A DNA stretch of 64,000 nucleotides from Bacteroides thetaiotaomicron VPI-5482 (GTDB lineage Bacteria; Bacteroidota; Bacteroidia; Bacteroidales; Bacteroidaceae): contig NC_004663.1 in assembly GCF_000011065.1 (NCBI RefSeq), forward strand, positions 4,774,001-4,838,000. Direction: 5' to 3'. Within the stretch, counting starts at the first letter, position 1; the number at the start of each line of letters is the position of its first letter. The notes beneath the pieces are model-generated. The model was not told where the DNA came from, did no database searches, and saw only the letters and a list, made by a program, of their open reading frames with translations. Positions 9,156-18,038 of this stretch are shown here, one piece after another. Both the position numbers and the translations under genes were made by a program.

Positions 9156-11171
9156 ATGAAAAAGAAAACAAATATTATAAAGACTTTATTTCTGTCGATG
9201 GTTTGTAGTATAACCATCGGGCTGCAATCTTGCGGTGATTATCTGGATGTCGAAGAATATATTGACCAGATGACTTTTCTTGACTCCGTATTCTCTCGCA
9301 AAGAACTCCTGGATCAGTATATTAACGGTGCAGCGCAATATATACCCAATGAAGGCAAACTTTGGTCAAATTCTTCTACACCGTTCCAAATTGCTTCTGA
9401 TGAGAATTTCATGTCCTGGAATGATAGCCAGCACTACGGCATGAAGTTTTTGCTGGACGAGATTACTCCTTATGACGGATATTACAATAACTATCCCAAA
9501 TATTATCAGGGTATTCGTATGGCACTCACTGCCTTGTCGAGAATCAATGAAGTACCCGATGTGACAGACGTTGAACGTCGTGAGTTGATGGGACGATGCT
9601 ACTTTTTGGTAGGATATTATTATTATCTGCTGATGTTGCAGTACGGACCTGTGCCCATTGTTCCGGAAACGCCCTTTAATGTGGATGTGCCGGTAGCCGA
9701 AATGTCACTGGAACGAGGAACATACGATGAATGCGTATTGGAAATCCGTAAATGGATGTCTCTGGCCATTCAGTTCTTGCCACTGGAAGTAGAAAGTTCA
9801 ACGGTTGTGACGCTTCCTACCCAATGGGCCGCTTACGCTACTTTGTCAAGAATTACATTGTATGCAGCCAGTCCGTGGTATAACGGCAATAAGTTTTATG
9901 CTGACTGGCAGCGGACAAGTGACGGCGCAAACTTTATATCGCAGGAAAATGATAATTCGAAATGGGGAGTGTCTGCCGCTTATTCAAAATACATTATTGA
10001 TTCAAATAAATTTGAGTTGTATTGGACTCCCAAAGAAATAGATAGCAAGGATCTGCCCACTAATGAAGAATTTATCAAAGAGATAGATCCGGATTATTAT
10101 GAGCCTTATCCAAAGGGAGCAGCCGGTATCGACCATTACCGTTCGTTGACTTATACATTCAGTGGTGAAATTCCTGTGATGATTAATCCTGAATTTATCT
10201 ATTCCTGTCAAATGCCGACAGGTGATGCCCCATTGGTGGCTGCTGCACCTTTCAAATTAGGTGGATGGGGTGGCTTGAATCTCGTACAGGACTTGATTGA
10301 TGCTTACCAAATGGTGGACGGACAAGATATCAATGAATCCAGTCAGGACTATCCTTATCCGGATGCCAGCGTTAATTTTGAAAGAATTGGCGGCGCTAAC
10401 CAAACTTTCTCTGGCTTTACACTTCTGGCGAGCACTGCTAGAATGTATAACAATCGCGAACCTCGTTTTTATGCAACGATAGGCTTTTGCCATTCATTCT
10501 GGCCAGGCACTTCTTCTTCGGAGAATCAGTACAAGAATATTGAGGTTACTTATTATTCCGACGGATATGCTTCCGCTAATCCGGATCATCCTGAAGATTA
10601 TAATCGTACAGGCTATACTTGTGTCAAATATAGACATTTGGAAGATGAGATGAAAAAGGGTACGGTCAAAGCTAAATATTTCCCGGTTTTCCGGTATGCG
10701 GAAACATTGCTGAATTATGTGGAGGCTATTAATGAGTTGAAAGAACCTTATACGCTGGAGATGCCTAACGGCAGTCAAGTGACGGTGGAACATAATACAG
10801 CTGATATTGTGAAGTATTTCAATCTGATTCGTCATCGTGCCGGTCTGCCCGGAATTACTGAGGCTGTTGCTGCCGACAGGAATAAGGTCCGTGAACTGAT
10901 TAAGCATGAACGCAGAATAGAGTTTGCTTGCGAAGGACGTCGTTATCACGACTTGCGCCGTTGGGGAGATGCTATGGAGGCATACAATCGTCCTATCTCC
11001 GGTTGCAACGTCAAAGCAAGAAGCAATGAACGTCAGAAATTCTACACAACAACTATTTTGAACGATAAATTGACACGGCGTTCATTCTCGTACAAACACT
11101 ATTTCTATCCTATACCTAAGAGTGTGTTGGATAAAAATAAAAACCTCGTGCAAAATCCGGAATGGAGATAA
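9156..11171 (+). CDS. SusD/RagB-like surface glycan-binding lipoprotein
   Basis: 671-aa partner of the preceding SusC-like transporter, forming the lid of the import complex on the outer surface. Signal peptide with lipobox GLQSC (C26) followed by GDYLD, the typical SusD start. The C-terminal half carries the conserved RagB/SusD signature: FRYAETLLNYVEAINE, IRHRAGLPG, ELIKHERRIEFACEGRRYHDLRRWG, and the terminal YPIPKSVLDKNKNLVQNPEW. It is longer than SusD of the starch system (551 aa), with the extra length in the central region. The SusC/SusD assignment is secure; the ligand is not visible in sequence. Confidence 0.97.
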   Translation: MKKKTNIIKTLFLSMVCSITIGLQSCGDYLDVEEYIDQMTFLDSVFSRKELLDQYINGAAQYIPNEGKLWSNSSTPFQIASDENFMSWNDSQHYGMKFLLDEITPYDGYYNNYPKYYQGIRMALTALSRINEVPDVTDVERRELMGRCYFLVGYYYYLLMLQYGPVPIVPETPFNVDVPVAEMSLERGTYDECVLEIRKWMSLAIQFLPLEVESSTVVTLPTQWAAYATLSRITLYAASPWYNGNKFYADWQRTSDGANFISQENDNSKWGVSAAYSKYIIDSNKFELYWTPKEIDSKDLPTNEEFIKEIDPDYYEPYPKGAAGIDHYRSLTYTFSGEIPVMINPEFIYSCQMPTGDAPLVAAAPFKLGGWGGLNLVQDLIDAYQMVDGQDINESSQDYPYPDASVNFERIGGANQTFSGFTLLASTARMYNNREPRFYATIGFCHSFWPGTSSSENQYKNIEVTYYSDGYASANPDHPEDYNRTGYTCVKYRHLEDEMKKGTVKAKYFPVFRYAETLLNYVEAINELKEPYTLEMPNGSQVTVEHNTADIVKYFNLIRHRAGLPGITEAVAADRNKVRELIKHERRIEFACEGRRYHDLRRWGDAMEAYNRPISGCNVKARSNERQKFYTTTILNDKLTRRSFSYKHYFYPIPKSVLDKNKNLVQNPEWR

Positions 11172-11192
11172 ACCTATATAATCAAAAGAAAT

Positions 11193-12080
11193 ATGAAACT
11201 AATTAGAACTATTTATACGTTGGGGCTACTTGTAGGATTATTTGCATCCTGTAGTAAAGAGAGCCCTTTGGATGGTGAACAATACTACAAACAAGTTTAT
11301 ATTGTAGGTGCCTATGAAGTGGTACAGCAATTTGATGTGGCGTATGGCGATGGTCCACAAAATGCGTATGTTGCCGTTGCTACGGGAGGTAGCCAGAATA
11401 TCGACCGGAATGTGGAAGTCGTCTTGACTCACAATGACGCTACCATCGAATGGTACAATAATAAGTATATGTTGGATGCCCCATTAAAATATCAGAAGTT
11501 GGGTGATCAATTTTGCAGTTTTCCGTCAATGAGCACGACCATTAAAGCGGGCGATGTATATAGTCGGTTGCCATTTACTGTCGAAACTTCCGGATTGGAT
11601 TGTGATAAACTTTATGCGTTGACTTTCAAAATTGAGTCAGTATCCGATTACGTGAAACAACCTAAGGATACAGTTCTCATAATGAATCTCAATTTAACGA
11701 ATGACTTTTCAGGGATTTATCAGATGGTAGCCATCAGATATACGTTGACTGACAATGATGAAGAACTGACTCCTTCTTCCGTTAATATGCAGCGTACGTT
11801 GAAGGCAGTGAATAAAAATCAGGCTCGTTTCTTTAATGTTACGCAGAATTCAGATCTTTCACCAACTGGAAACATTACATCTGAAGATTATTTCAACTCA
11901 ATTGATAACAACGGTGTGACGTTTACACGTCAACCGGACGGTACTTTCACAGTGGCTGGCTGGAAGAATCTTCCGGTTTCTAACGGGACCGTTAGTTTTG
12001 AGGATGGCACATTTACATTTTGTTACGATTACGAGTCCGGTGGAAAGAGGTATCGCCTGAGAGGTACAATGACGAAGTAA
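11193..12080 (+). CDS. DUF1735-type lipoprotein, probable surface glycan-binding protein
   Basis: 295-aa lipoprotein, last gene of the TIG-SusC-SusD operon, 21 bp after SusD. Lipobox LFASC (C20), then SKESPLDGEQ. An N-terminal immunoglobulin-like segment of the DUF1735 type (KQVYIVGAYEVVQQFDVAYGDG, then DRNVEVVLTHNDATIEWYN) is followed by a C-terminal beta-rich domain of about 130 residues resembling DUF4361. Proteins of this family in SusC/D operons include non-catalytic surface binding proteins. A terminator-like hairpin follows. Function inferred from family and position. Confidence 0.8.
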   Translation: MKLIRTIYTLGLLVGLFASCSKESPLDGEQYYKQVYIVGAYEVVQQFDVAYGDGPQNAYVAVATGGSQNIDRNVEVVLTHNDATIEWYNNKYMLDAPLKYQKLGDQFCSFPSMSTTIKAGDVYSRLPFTVETSGLDCDKLYALTFKIESVSDYVKQPKDTVLIMNLNLTNDFSGIYQMVAIRYTLTDNDEELTPSSVNMQRTLKAVNKNQARFFNVTQNSDLSPTGNITSEDYFNSIDNNGVTFTRQPDGTFTVAGWKNLPVSNGTVSFEDGTFTFCYDYESGGKRYRLRGTMTK

Positions 12081-12110
12081 TCGATAGGTATTTTTATATA
12101 GGTAGTAAAT

Positions 12111-12143
12111 GCAGGGGATGAGATGATTGAACTTGTCTCCTGC
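12111..12143 (+). terminator. Imperfect hairpin after the SusC/SusD operon
   Basis: GCAGGGGAT and GTCTCCTGC pair with mismatches around a 15-nt loop, 31 bases after the DUF1735 stop codon, followed by GTTTGATT. This is the likely end of the first transcription unit, though the U tract is short. Confidence 0.45.
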
Positions 12144-12182
12144 GTTTGATTATATGACTTCAGATGTGTTCTATTCGGTATA

Positions 12183-12291
12183 AAATCGTGCAAAGATGCT
12201 CATTATTGAGTCATTTCAATGAATATGATCTAAAGTTCGACCTAATTGCACGATTTCTAGTCCTTTATTTTTTATTGAAGTCTTATTTTTG
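12183..12291 (+). promoter_or_regulatory. Promoter and candidate HTCS half-site for the GH16-GH43 gene
   Basis: A -7 box TATTTTTG lies at 12284-12291. TTCGACCTAA at 12236-12245 matches 9 of 10 bases of the first half-site of the SusC operon operator and lies the same 48 bp upstream of the -7 box as there. The expected second half-site (12257-12266) is degenerate, 5 of 10 matches. An 11-bp perfect inverted repeat (AAATCGTGCAA at 12183-12193, complement at 12246-12256) encloses the region. The rest of the 292-bp gap holds no gene I can see. Confidence 0.5.
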
Positions 12292-12372
12292 CTGATGTAA
12301 ATATGAATCATTTTATTTATTAGGGATAAATAGTTCAATAGGTTTGGATATACCAAAGAAAAACAAATTAGT

Positions 12373-14268
12373 ATGAAGATAAAGAAGATTGTAAATTTAA
12401 TGATGGGCTTGTCATTTTCACTATGCATATTTGCCCAGGACGACTGGCAACTTGTTTGGAGTGATGAATTTAATGCAGATGGTCCTTTGAACTCTTCTGT
12501 ATGGAACTTTGAGCAAGGATATGCGCGTAATGAAGAAGCTCAATGGTACCAATCCGACAATGCAGTTTGCAAAAATGGACTGTTGATAATAGAAGCCCGG
12601 AAAGAGCAGAACCGTAAAAATCCTCTTTATGTATCCGGAAGTAATGATTGGCGGAAGAAGAGAGAATTTATTGACTATACCTCTTCTTCAGTAACTACTG
12701 CCGGAAAGAAAGAGTTTCTGTATGGGCGTTTTGAGATAAAGGCTCGTATTCCTGTGGCAAAAGGAGCATGGCCTGCTATCTGGACATTGGGAAGTAATAT
12801 GGAATGGCCTTCATGTGGTGAGATAGATATCATGGAATATTATCAGATTAAAGGAACACCACATATCTTAGCCAATGCTGCTTGGGGAACAGACCGTCAA
12901 TGGCATGCAAAATGGGACAGTCAGGCTACTCCTTATTCGCATTTCACTGACAAAGATCCCGATTGGGCATCTAAGTTCCATATCTGGCGCATGGACTGGG
13001 ATGAAGAGGCTATCAAACTATATTTGGACGATGAACTGCTAAATGAAATTCCTTTGAGCAGCACAAGGAATGGAAGTATCGGTAAAGGTACCAATCCTTT
13101 TACAAAACCACAATACCTGTTACTGAATCTCGCCATTGGCGGAATTAACGGTGGCCCGATTGATGAGGCCGCCCTGCCGATGAAGTATGAAATAGATTAT
13201 GTAAGAGTCTATCAGAAAGAAAAGGGAATCGCTTCCGGAAAGGTCTGGAGAGATACGGATGGCAATGTAATCAATGCGCACGGTGGCGGAATACTTTTCC
13301 ATGAAGGAAAATATTATTGGTTTGGAGAACACCGTCCTGCATCCGGTTTTGTCACAGAGAAGGGAATCAACTGCTATTCATCAACAGACCTGTATAACTG
13401 GAAATCTGAAGGTATTGCCTTAGCTGTCTCTGAGGAAGAAGGGCATGACATTGAGAAAGGATGCATCATGGAACGCCCCAAGGTGATCTATAATGCGAAA
13501 ACCGGGAAATTTGTCATGTGGCTTCATTTAGAACTGAAAGGACAAGGTTATGGACCTGCGCGTGCAGCCGTTGCAGTGAGTGATTCTCCTGCCGGTCCCT
13601 ATCGTTTCATTCGCTCCGGCAGGGTCAATCCGGGAGCTTACCCCTTGAACATGACCCGAAAAGAACGGAAAATGAAGTGGAATCCGGAAGAGTATAAGGA
13701 ATGGTGGACACCGAAGTGGTATGAAGCTATTGCAAAAGGTATGTTCGTAAAGCGTGATCTGAAAGACGGACAAATGTCCCGTGATATGACTTTATTTGTG
13801 GACGATGACGGAAAGGCTTATCATATCTATTCCTCAGAAGATAACCTGACATTGCAGATTGCAGAACTGGCCGATGATTATCTCAGTCATACAGGAAAAT
13901 ATATCCGTATTTTCCCTGGTGGACACAATGAGGCTCCTGCTATATTCAAGAAAGAGGGAACTTATTGGATGATAACTTCCGGCTGCACGGGATGGGATCC
14001 TAATAAAGCCCGTTTGCTAACCGCTGATTCTATGTTGGGCGAATGGAAGCAACTGCCGAACCCTTGTGTTGGTGAAGATGCGGATAAGACATTTGGAGGA
14101 CAAAGTACTTATATATTGCCTTTGCCGGAGAAAGGGCAATTTTTCTTTATGGCGGATATGTGGCGTCCGAAGAGCCTGGCGGATTCACGCTACATCTGGC
14201 TGCCTGTTCAGTTTGATGATAAAGGAGTCCCCTTTATAAAATGGATGGATAGGTGGAATTTTGATTAA
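12373..14268 (+). CDS. GH16 endo-galactanase / GH43_24 exo-beta-1,3-galactosidase fusion protein
   Basis: 631-aa two-module enzyme for the beta-1,3-galactan backbone of arabinogalactan. A signal peptide (cleavage near CIFAQ) without a convincing lipobox suggests periplasmic location. Residues about 22-278 are a GH16 jelly-roll with the retaining motif EIDIME (nucleophile E150, D152, acid/base E155). Residues about 285-625 are a GH43 module (WRDTDGNVINAHGGG, ERPKVIYNAKTGKFVMW, SRDMTLFVDDDGKAYHIYSSED, TSGCTGWDPNKA) clearly homologous to the next gene. From memory this corresponds to BT3683 of the type strain. GH16 may cut internally and GH43 trim from the end; exact specificity is inferred from the family and locus. 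Confidence 0.9.
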   Translation: MKIKKIVNLMMGLSFSLCIFAQDDWQLVWSDEFNADGPLNSSVWNFEQGYARNEEAQWYQSDNAVCKNGLLIIEARKEQNRKNPLYVSGSNDWRKKREFIDYTSSSVTTAGKKEFLYGRFEIKARIPVAKGAWPAIWTLGSNMEWPSCGEIDIMEYYQIKGTPHILANAAWGTDRQWHAKWDSQATPYSHFTDKDPDWASKFHIWRMDWDEEAIKLYLDDELLNEIPLSSTRNGSIGKGTNPFTKPQYLLLNLAIGGINGGPIDEAALPMKYEIDYVRVYQKEKGIASGKVWRDTDGNVINAHGGGILFHEGKYYWFGEHRPASGFVTEKGINCYSSTDLYNWKSEGIALAVSEEEGHDIEKGCIMERPKVIYNAKTGKFVMWLHLELKGQGYGPARAAVAVSDSPAGPYRFIRSGRVNPGAYPLNMTRKERKMKWNPEEYKEWWTPKWYEAIAKGMFVKRDLKDGQMSRDMTLFVDDDGKAYHIYSSEDNLTLQIAELADDYLSHTGKYIRIFPGGHNEAPAIFKKEGTYWMITSGCTGWDPNKARLLTADSMLGEWKQLPNPCVGEDADKTFGGQSTYILPLPEKGQFFFMADMWRPKSLADSRYIWLPVQFDDKGVPFIKWMDRWNFD

Positions 14269-14303
14269 TATCGTATATATAGAAGCCGGCGGATATACTT
14301 TTC

Positions 14304-14330
14304 ATATTTATTGCTTTCAGCAATAAATAT
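14304..14330 (+). terminator. Perfect hairpin after the GH16-GH43 gene
   Basis: ATATTTATTGCT and AGCAATAAATAT form a perfect 12-bp stem with a 3-nt loop (TTC), 36 bases after the stop codon. Probable terminator separating this gene from the next operon, although it is AT-rich and the tail is TCTCTATG. Confidence 0.5.
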
Positions 14331-14439
14331 TCTCTATGAGAAAGGGGAAAATTCCGGAAGATTATACATTTTGCGAAGAATGGTCTTTTTATATCCCTTT
14401 TTTGACGGATATTTGAACTCTTTTCTTTATGGTATAGGT

Positions 14440-14447
14440 TATCTTTG
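14440..14447 (+). promoter_or_regulatory. -7 box for the GH43-GH145-GH105 operon
   Basis: TATCTTTG matches TAnnTTTG; a TTTG lies at 14412-14415, slightly farther than the usual -33 spacing. No HTCS half-site is found at the position used by the two upstream promoters, so control of this unit may differ. Confidence 0.45.
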
Positions 14448-14491
14448 TGAGCGAATGATTTCACTGCGAGGTGATATGTCGGCAGAGAATA

Positions 14492-15589
14492 ATGAGAAAC
14501 ATCAAAAATAATGAAATATATATGGTAAGAATGTTATTACTGGTAGTGGTTTGTATAGGGTTACTGCCAATACAAATGCGAGCTCAGAAGAATAGTTATA
14601 TTATTCCCGGGGAAGTGTGGAAGGATACGGACGGTAACCCTATCAATGCGCATGGCGGGGGACTTCTTTACCACGACGGTACTTACTACTGGTATGGAGA
14701 ATATAAAAAGGGCAAAACGATTTTGCCTGATTGGGCTACATGGGAGTGTTATCGTACAGATGTGACGGGAGTAGGCTGCTATTCTTCCAAAGATTTACTG
14801 AACTGGAAGTTTGAGGGCATTGTGCTTCCGGCAGTCAAAGAGGACCCGAACCATGACCTGCATCCGTCGAAGGTTTTGGAACGTCCGAAAGTGATTTATA
14901 ATAAAAAGACAGGTAAGTTCGTGATGTGGGCACATGTAGAGAGTGCCGATTACAGCAAAGCGTGTGCGGGTGTAGCTGTCTCTGATTTTCCAAACGGACC
15001 ATTCACTTACTTGGGAAGTTTCCGACCGAATAATGCGATGAGCCGTGACCAGACAGTTTTTGTCGATGATGACGGACGTGCCTACCAATTCTATTCTTCA
15101 GAAAATAACGAAACCATGTATATCAGTCTCCTGACAGACGATTACCTGAAACCAAGCGGACGCTTTACACGCAATTTCATCAAAGAATCCCGTGAAGCTC
15201 CGGCAGTGTTTAAGCATAAGGGCAAATATTATATGTTAAGTTCCGGCTGCACCGGCTGGGACCCGAATGTAGCGGAAATCGCAGTGGCGGATTCCATCAT
15301 GGGTACATGGAAAACGATAGGTAATCCTTGTACGGGTCCGGATGCAGACAAGACTTTCTATGCGCAGAGTACATACGTACAACCGGTTATCGGAAAGAAG
15401 AATGCATATATTGCCATGTTTGACCGCTGGAAAAAGAAAGACCTCGAAGATTCACGCTATGTATGGCTTCCTGTATTGATAAAAGACGGAGCTATTACCA
15501 TCCCATGGCATGAAAAGTGGGATTTGACCGTCTTTGACAAACAGAAGAAATCTGACAAATACAAGAAATCTGACAAACAGAAAAAATAG
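14492..15589 (+). CDS. GH43_24 exo-beta-1,3-galactosidase
   Basis: About 365 aa; single-module GH43 subfamily 24-like enzyme that would remove galactose from the beta-1,3-galactan backbone of arabinogalactan. It is a close paralogue of the C-terminal module of the upstream gene: WKDTDGNPINAHGGG, YYWYGEYK, ERPKVIYNKKTGKFVMW, SRDQTVFVDDDGRAYQFYSSENN, SSGCTGWDPNVA. The signal peptide ends near QMRAQ, suggesting a periplasmic location. The frame is open from a GTG at 14471; I chose ATG 14492, but ATG 14522 (MVRMLLLVVV) gives a cleaner signal peptide. The C-terminus is an odd lysine-rich repeat (see repeat feature). The stop is 3 bp before the GH145 start, so the genes are co-transcribed. Corresponds from memory to BT3685. 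Confidence 0.88.
   Translation: MRNIKNNEIYMVRMLLLVVVCIGLLPIQMRAQKNSYIIPGEVWKDTDGNPINAHGGGLLYHDGTYYWYGEYKKGKTILPDWATWECYRTDVTGVGCYSSKDLLNWKFEGIVLPAVKEDPNHDLHPSKVLERPKVIYNKKTGKFVMWAHVESADYSKACAGVAVSDFPNGPFTYLGSFRPNNAMSRDQTVFVDDDGRAYQFYSSENNETMYISLLTDDYLKPSGRFTRNFIKESREAPAVFKHKGKYYMLSSGCTGWDPNVAEIAVADSIMGTWKTIGNPCTGPDADKTFYAQSTYVQPVIGKKNAYIAMFDRWKKKDLEDSRYVWLPVLIKDGAITIPWHEKWDLTVFDKQKKSDKYKKSDKQKK
15536..15589 (+). repeat. Three 18-bp tandem repeats coding a Lys-rich tail
   Basis: Three 18-bp units starting GACAAA (15536, 15554, 15572) encode DKQKKS, DKYKKS and DKQKK-stop at the extreme end of the GH43_24 protein. The third copy contains the stop codon. The tail lies outside the GH43 fold and looks like a recent slippage expansion. 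Confidence 0.85.
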
Positions 15590-15592
15590 ATC

Positions 15593-16888
15593 ATGAAACG
15601 GACACTGCTGCTTACTTTTTTATTACTATCTGTTTCTGCCTTGTGCTTTTCGCAAAAACTGGTGGAAGTTGCCAAAGGATATAGTTGTACATCTGTCAAT
15701 ACAACGATATTCCGCAATAATTCATTGGTAACGCATGGGGATGAGCAATATATCAGCTATTATGATGCCGATGGCTATCTTGTGTTGGGCAAACGGAAAC
15801 TAAATTCGAAGCAATGGACATTGCATCGTACTCAATATCGTGGAAATGTAAAAGATGCCCACAATATCATCAGTATAATGGTGGACGGAGAAGGGTATCT
15901 GCACGTTTCTTTTGACCACCATGGACATAAGTTGAATTACTGCCGCAGTATCGCCCCCGGTTCTTTGGAACTGGGCGATAAAATGCCGATGACCGGAGTG
16001 GACGAAGGAAATGTTACTTATCCGGAATTTTACCCTCTGACAGACGGGGATTTGTTGTTTGTCTACCGTTCCGGTTCTTCCGGACGTGGAAATCTGGTGA
16101 TGAACCGTTATTCATTGAAAGACCATAAATGGGCCCGTGTACAGGATGTCCTGATTGATGGTGAAGACAAACGAAATGCTTACTGGCAGCTATATGTAGA
16201 CGAGAAAGGTACGATTCATCTCTCATGGGTATGGCGTGAAACCTGGCAGGTGGAGACCAACCATGATCTTTGCTACGCGCGTTCTTTTGATAACGGAGTG
16301 ACTTGGTATAAGTCGGATGGTGAACAATATAAACTTCCGATTACAGCTTCGAATGCAGAGTATGCTTGTCGTATTCCACAAAACTCGGAATTGATAAACC
16401 AGACAAGTATGAGTGCAGACGCTGGTGGCAATCCTTATATTGCCACTTATTGGAGGAGTTCGGACAGTGAAGTCCCTCAATATCGCATTGTCTGGAATGA
16501 CGGGAAGACATGGCATAATCGTCAGGTGACAGACCGCAAGACTCCGTTTACACTGAAGGGAGGAGGCACTAAGATGATTCCTGTTGCCCGTCCGCGTATT
16601 GTGGTAGAGGATGGAGAAATCTTCTATATTTTCCGTGACGAAGAGCGGGGCAGCCGTGTCTCAATGGCGCATACTGCTGATGTTGCCAACGGTAAGTGGA
16701 TAGTCACCGACCTGACGGATTTTTCCGTAGATGCCTGGGAACCGTCCCATGACACGGAATTGTGGAAGAAGCAGCGGAAACTCAATCTCTTTGTACAGCA
16801 CACTTGTCAAGGCGACGGTGAACGCACGGCGGAGATTGAACCTCAAATGATATATGTACTGGAAGCGAATACGAATACAAAAAAATAA
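15593..16888 (+). CDS. GH145 L-rhamnose-alpha-1,4-D-glucuronidase (seven-bladed propeller)
   Basis: 431-aa BNR-type propeller that would remove terminal rhamnose linked to glucuronic acid on arabinogalactan side chains. Signal peptide, cleavage near CFSQ. Asp-box-like turns are visible (SFDNGVTWYKS, WNDGKTWHN). The histidine at residue 48 (SLVTHGDEQY) is at the position I recall as the single catalytic histidine of the founding GH145 enzyme BT3686, and other conserved features of that protein (SFDHHGHKLNYCRS, SWVWRETWQVETNHDLCYARS, GGGTKMIPVARPR) are present. GH145 is notable because its active site lies on the opposite face of the propeller from related PL24/PL25 lyases. It sits between GH43_24 and GH105 genes with 3-4 bp spacing, so the three form one operon. 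Confidence 0.9.
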   Translation: MKRTLLLTFLLLSVSALCFSQKLVEVAKGYSCTSVNTTIFRNNSLVTHGDEQYISYYDADGYLVLGKRKLNSKQWTLHRTQYRGNVKDAHNIISIMVDGEGYLHVSFDHHGHKLNYCRSIAPGSLELGDKMPMTGVDEGNVTYPEFYPLTDGDLLFVYRSGSSGRGNLVMNRYSLKDHKWARVQDVLIDGEDKRNAYWQLYVDEKGTIHLSWVWRETWQVETNHDLCYARSFDNGVTWYKSDGEQYKLPITASNAEYACRIPQNSELINQTSMSADAGGNPYIATYWRSSDSEVPQYRIVWNDGKTWHNRQVTDRKTPFTLKGGGTKMIPVARPRIVVEDGEIFYIFRDEERGSRVSMAHTADVANGKWIVTDLTDFSVDAWEPSHDTELWKKQRKLNLFVQHTCQGDGERTAEIEPQMIYVLEANTNTKK

Positions 16889-16892
16889 AGAT

Positions 16893-18038
16893 ATGAAGAA
16901 ATTGTATGCAACTCTTTTTTCCGCACTGGTGGTAGGCTGTGCGGTGTGTGCCGGTTGCACAACCAAGAAAGTTTCATCTTCGGCAGAAGTGGTTGACATT
17001 ATTCATAAAGTCAATGGCTACTGGCAGACAAACCATCCGGAACACGGGCGTTCTTTCTGGGACAATGCCGCTTATCATACCGGAAACATGGAGGCTTACT
17101 TCCTGACCAACAAACCGGAATACCTGGAATACTCAAAAGGATGGGCGGAACATAATGAGTGGAAAGGCGCTAAATCGGATCATAAAGCCAACTGGAAGTA
17201 CAGTTATGGCGAAAGCAATGATTATGTACTGTTCGGCGATTATCAGATCTGTTTTCAGACGTATGCCGATTTATATAATCTGGAACCGGATACACATAAG
17301 ATAGCCCGTGCCCGTGAGGTGATGGAGTATCAGATGAGTACACCCAACAATGATTATTGGTGGTGGGCGGATGGTTTATATATGGTAATGCCTGTGATGA
17401 CCAAACTATATAATATCACAAAAAATCCACTTTACCTGGAGAAACTGCATGAATACCTCGCTTATGCAGACAGTATCATGTATGATGAAGAAGCCGGACT
17501 TTACTATCGCGATGGAAAATACGTATACCCCAAGCACAAAAGTGTGAATGGTAAAAAGGATTTCTGGGCACGTGGTGATGGCTGGGTACTGGCGGGGCTG
17601 GCGAAAGTCTTGAAAGACCTTCCGGAAACAGATAAGTATCGTCAGGAATATATAGACCGTTTCCGTACATTGGCAAAATCTGTTGCGGCCTGTCAGCAAC
17701 CTGAAGGGTATTGGACGCGTAGTATGCTCGATGCGCAGCATGCACCGGGACCCGAAACAAGTGGTACGGCATTCTTTACGTACGGTCTGCAATGGGGGGT
17801 CAATAACGGTTTCCTTGACTCCGCCCATTATCAACCTGTAGTTGAGAAGGCATGGAAATATTTGTCAACAGTTGCTTTACAGCCCGACGGAAAGATCGGT
17901 TATGTGCAACCCATCGGCGAGAAAGCCATACCGGGGCAAGTCGTAGATGCTAATTCTACTTCAAACTTCGGAGTCGGTGCTTTCCTGCTGGCAGCTTGTG
18001 AAAGGGTACGTTATCTGGAATCACTTATTCAGCATTAA
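16893..18038 (+). CDS. GH105 unsaturated glucuronyl/galacturonyl hydrolase
   Basis: 381-aa enzyme of the (alpha/alpha)6 barrel family GH105 that removes 4,5-unsaturated uronic acids left by polysaccharide lyases. Start chosen at the ATG giving MKKLYATLFSALVVGCAVCAGC, a lipoprotein-type signal (VVGC or CAGC as the lipobox). Visible family features: RSFWDNAAYHTGNMEAY, YGESNDYVLFGDYQICFQTYADLY, WWWADGLYMVMPVMTKLY, FWARGDGWVLAGL, and PETSGTAFFTYGLQWGVNNG. It starts 4 bp after the GH145 stop. Its 3' end overlaps the convergent acetyltransferase gene by 18 bp. From memory it corresponds to BT3687. Confidence 0.9.
   Translation: MKKLYATLFSALVVGCAVCAGCTTKKVSSSAEVVDIIHKVNGYWQTNHPEHGRSFWDNAAYHTGNMEAYFLTNKPEYLEYSKGWAEHNEWKGAKSDHKANWKYSYGESNDYVLFGDYQICFQTYADLYNLEPDTHKIARAREVMEYQMSTPNNDYWWWADGLYMVMPVMTKLYNITKNPLYLEKLHEYLAYADSIMYDEEAGLYYRDGKYVYPKHKSVNGKKDFWARGDGWVLAGLAKVLKDLPETDKYRQEYIDRFRTLAKSVAACQQPEGYWTRSMLDAQHAPGPETSGTAFFTYGLQWGVNNGFLDSAHYQPVVEKAWKYLSTVALQPDGKIGYVQPIGEKAIPGQVVDANSTSNFGVGAFLLAACERVRYLESLIQH

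Noticed and set aside
14311..14511. Possible 66-aa gene between the GH16-GH43 and GH43 genes
   Set aside because: It begins at a TTG inside a terminator hairpin, overlaps the next gene, and contains the next operon's promoter; the ATG at 14336 is in another frame and codes only 26 residues.
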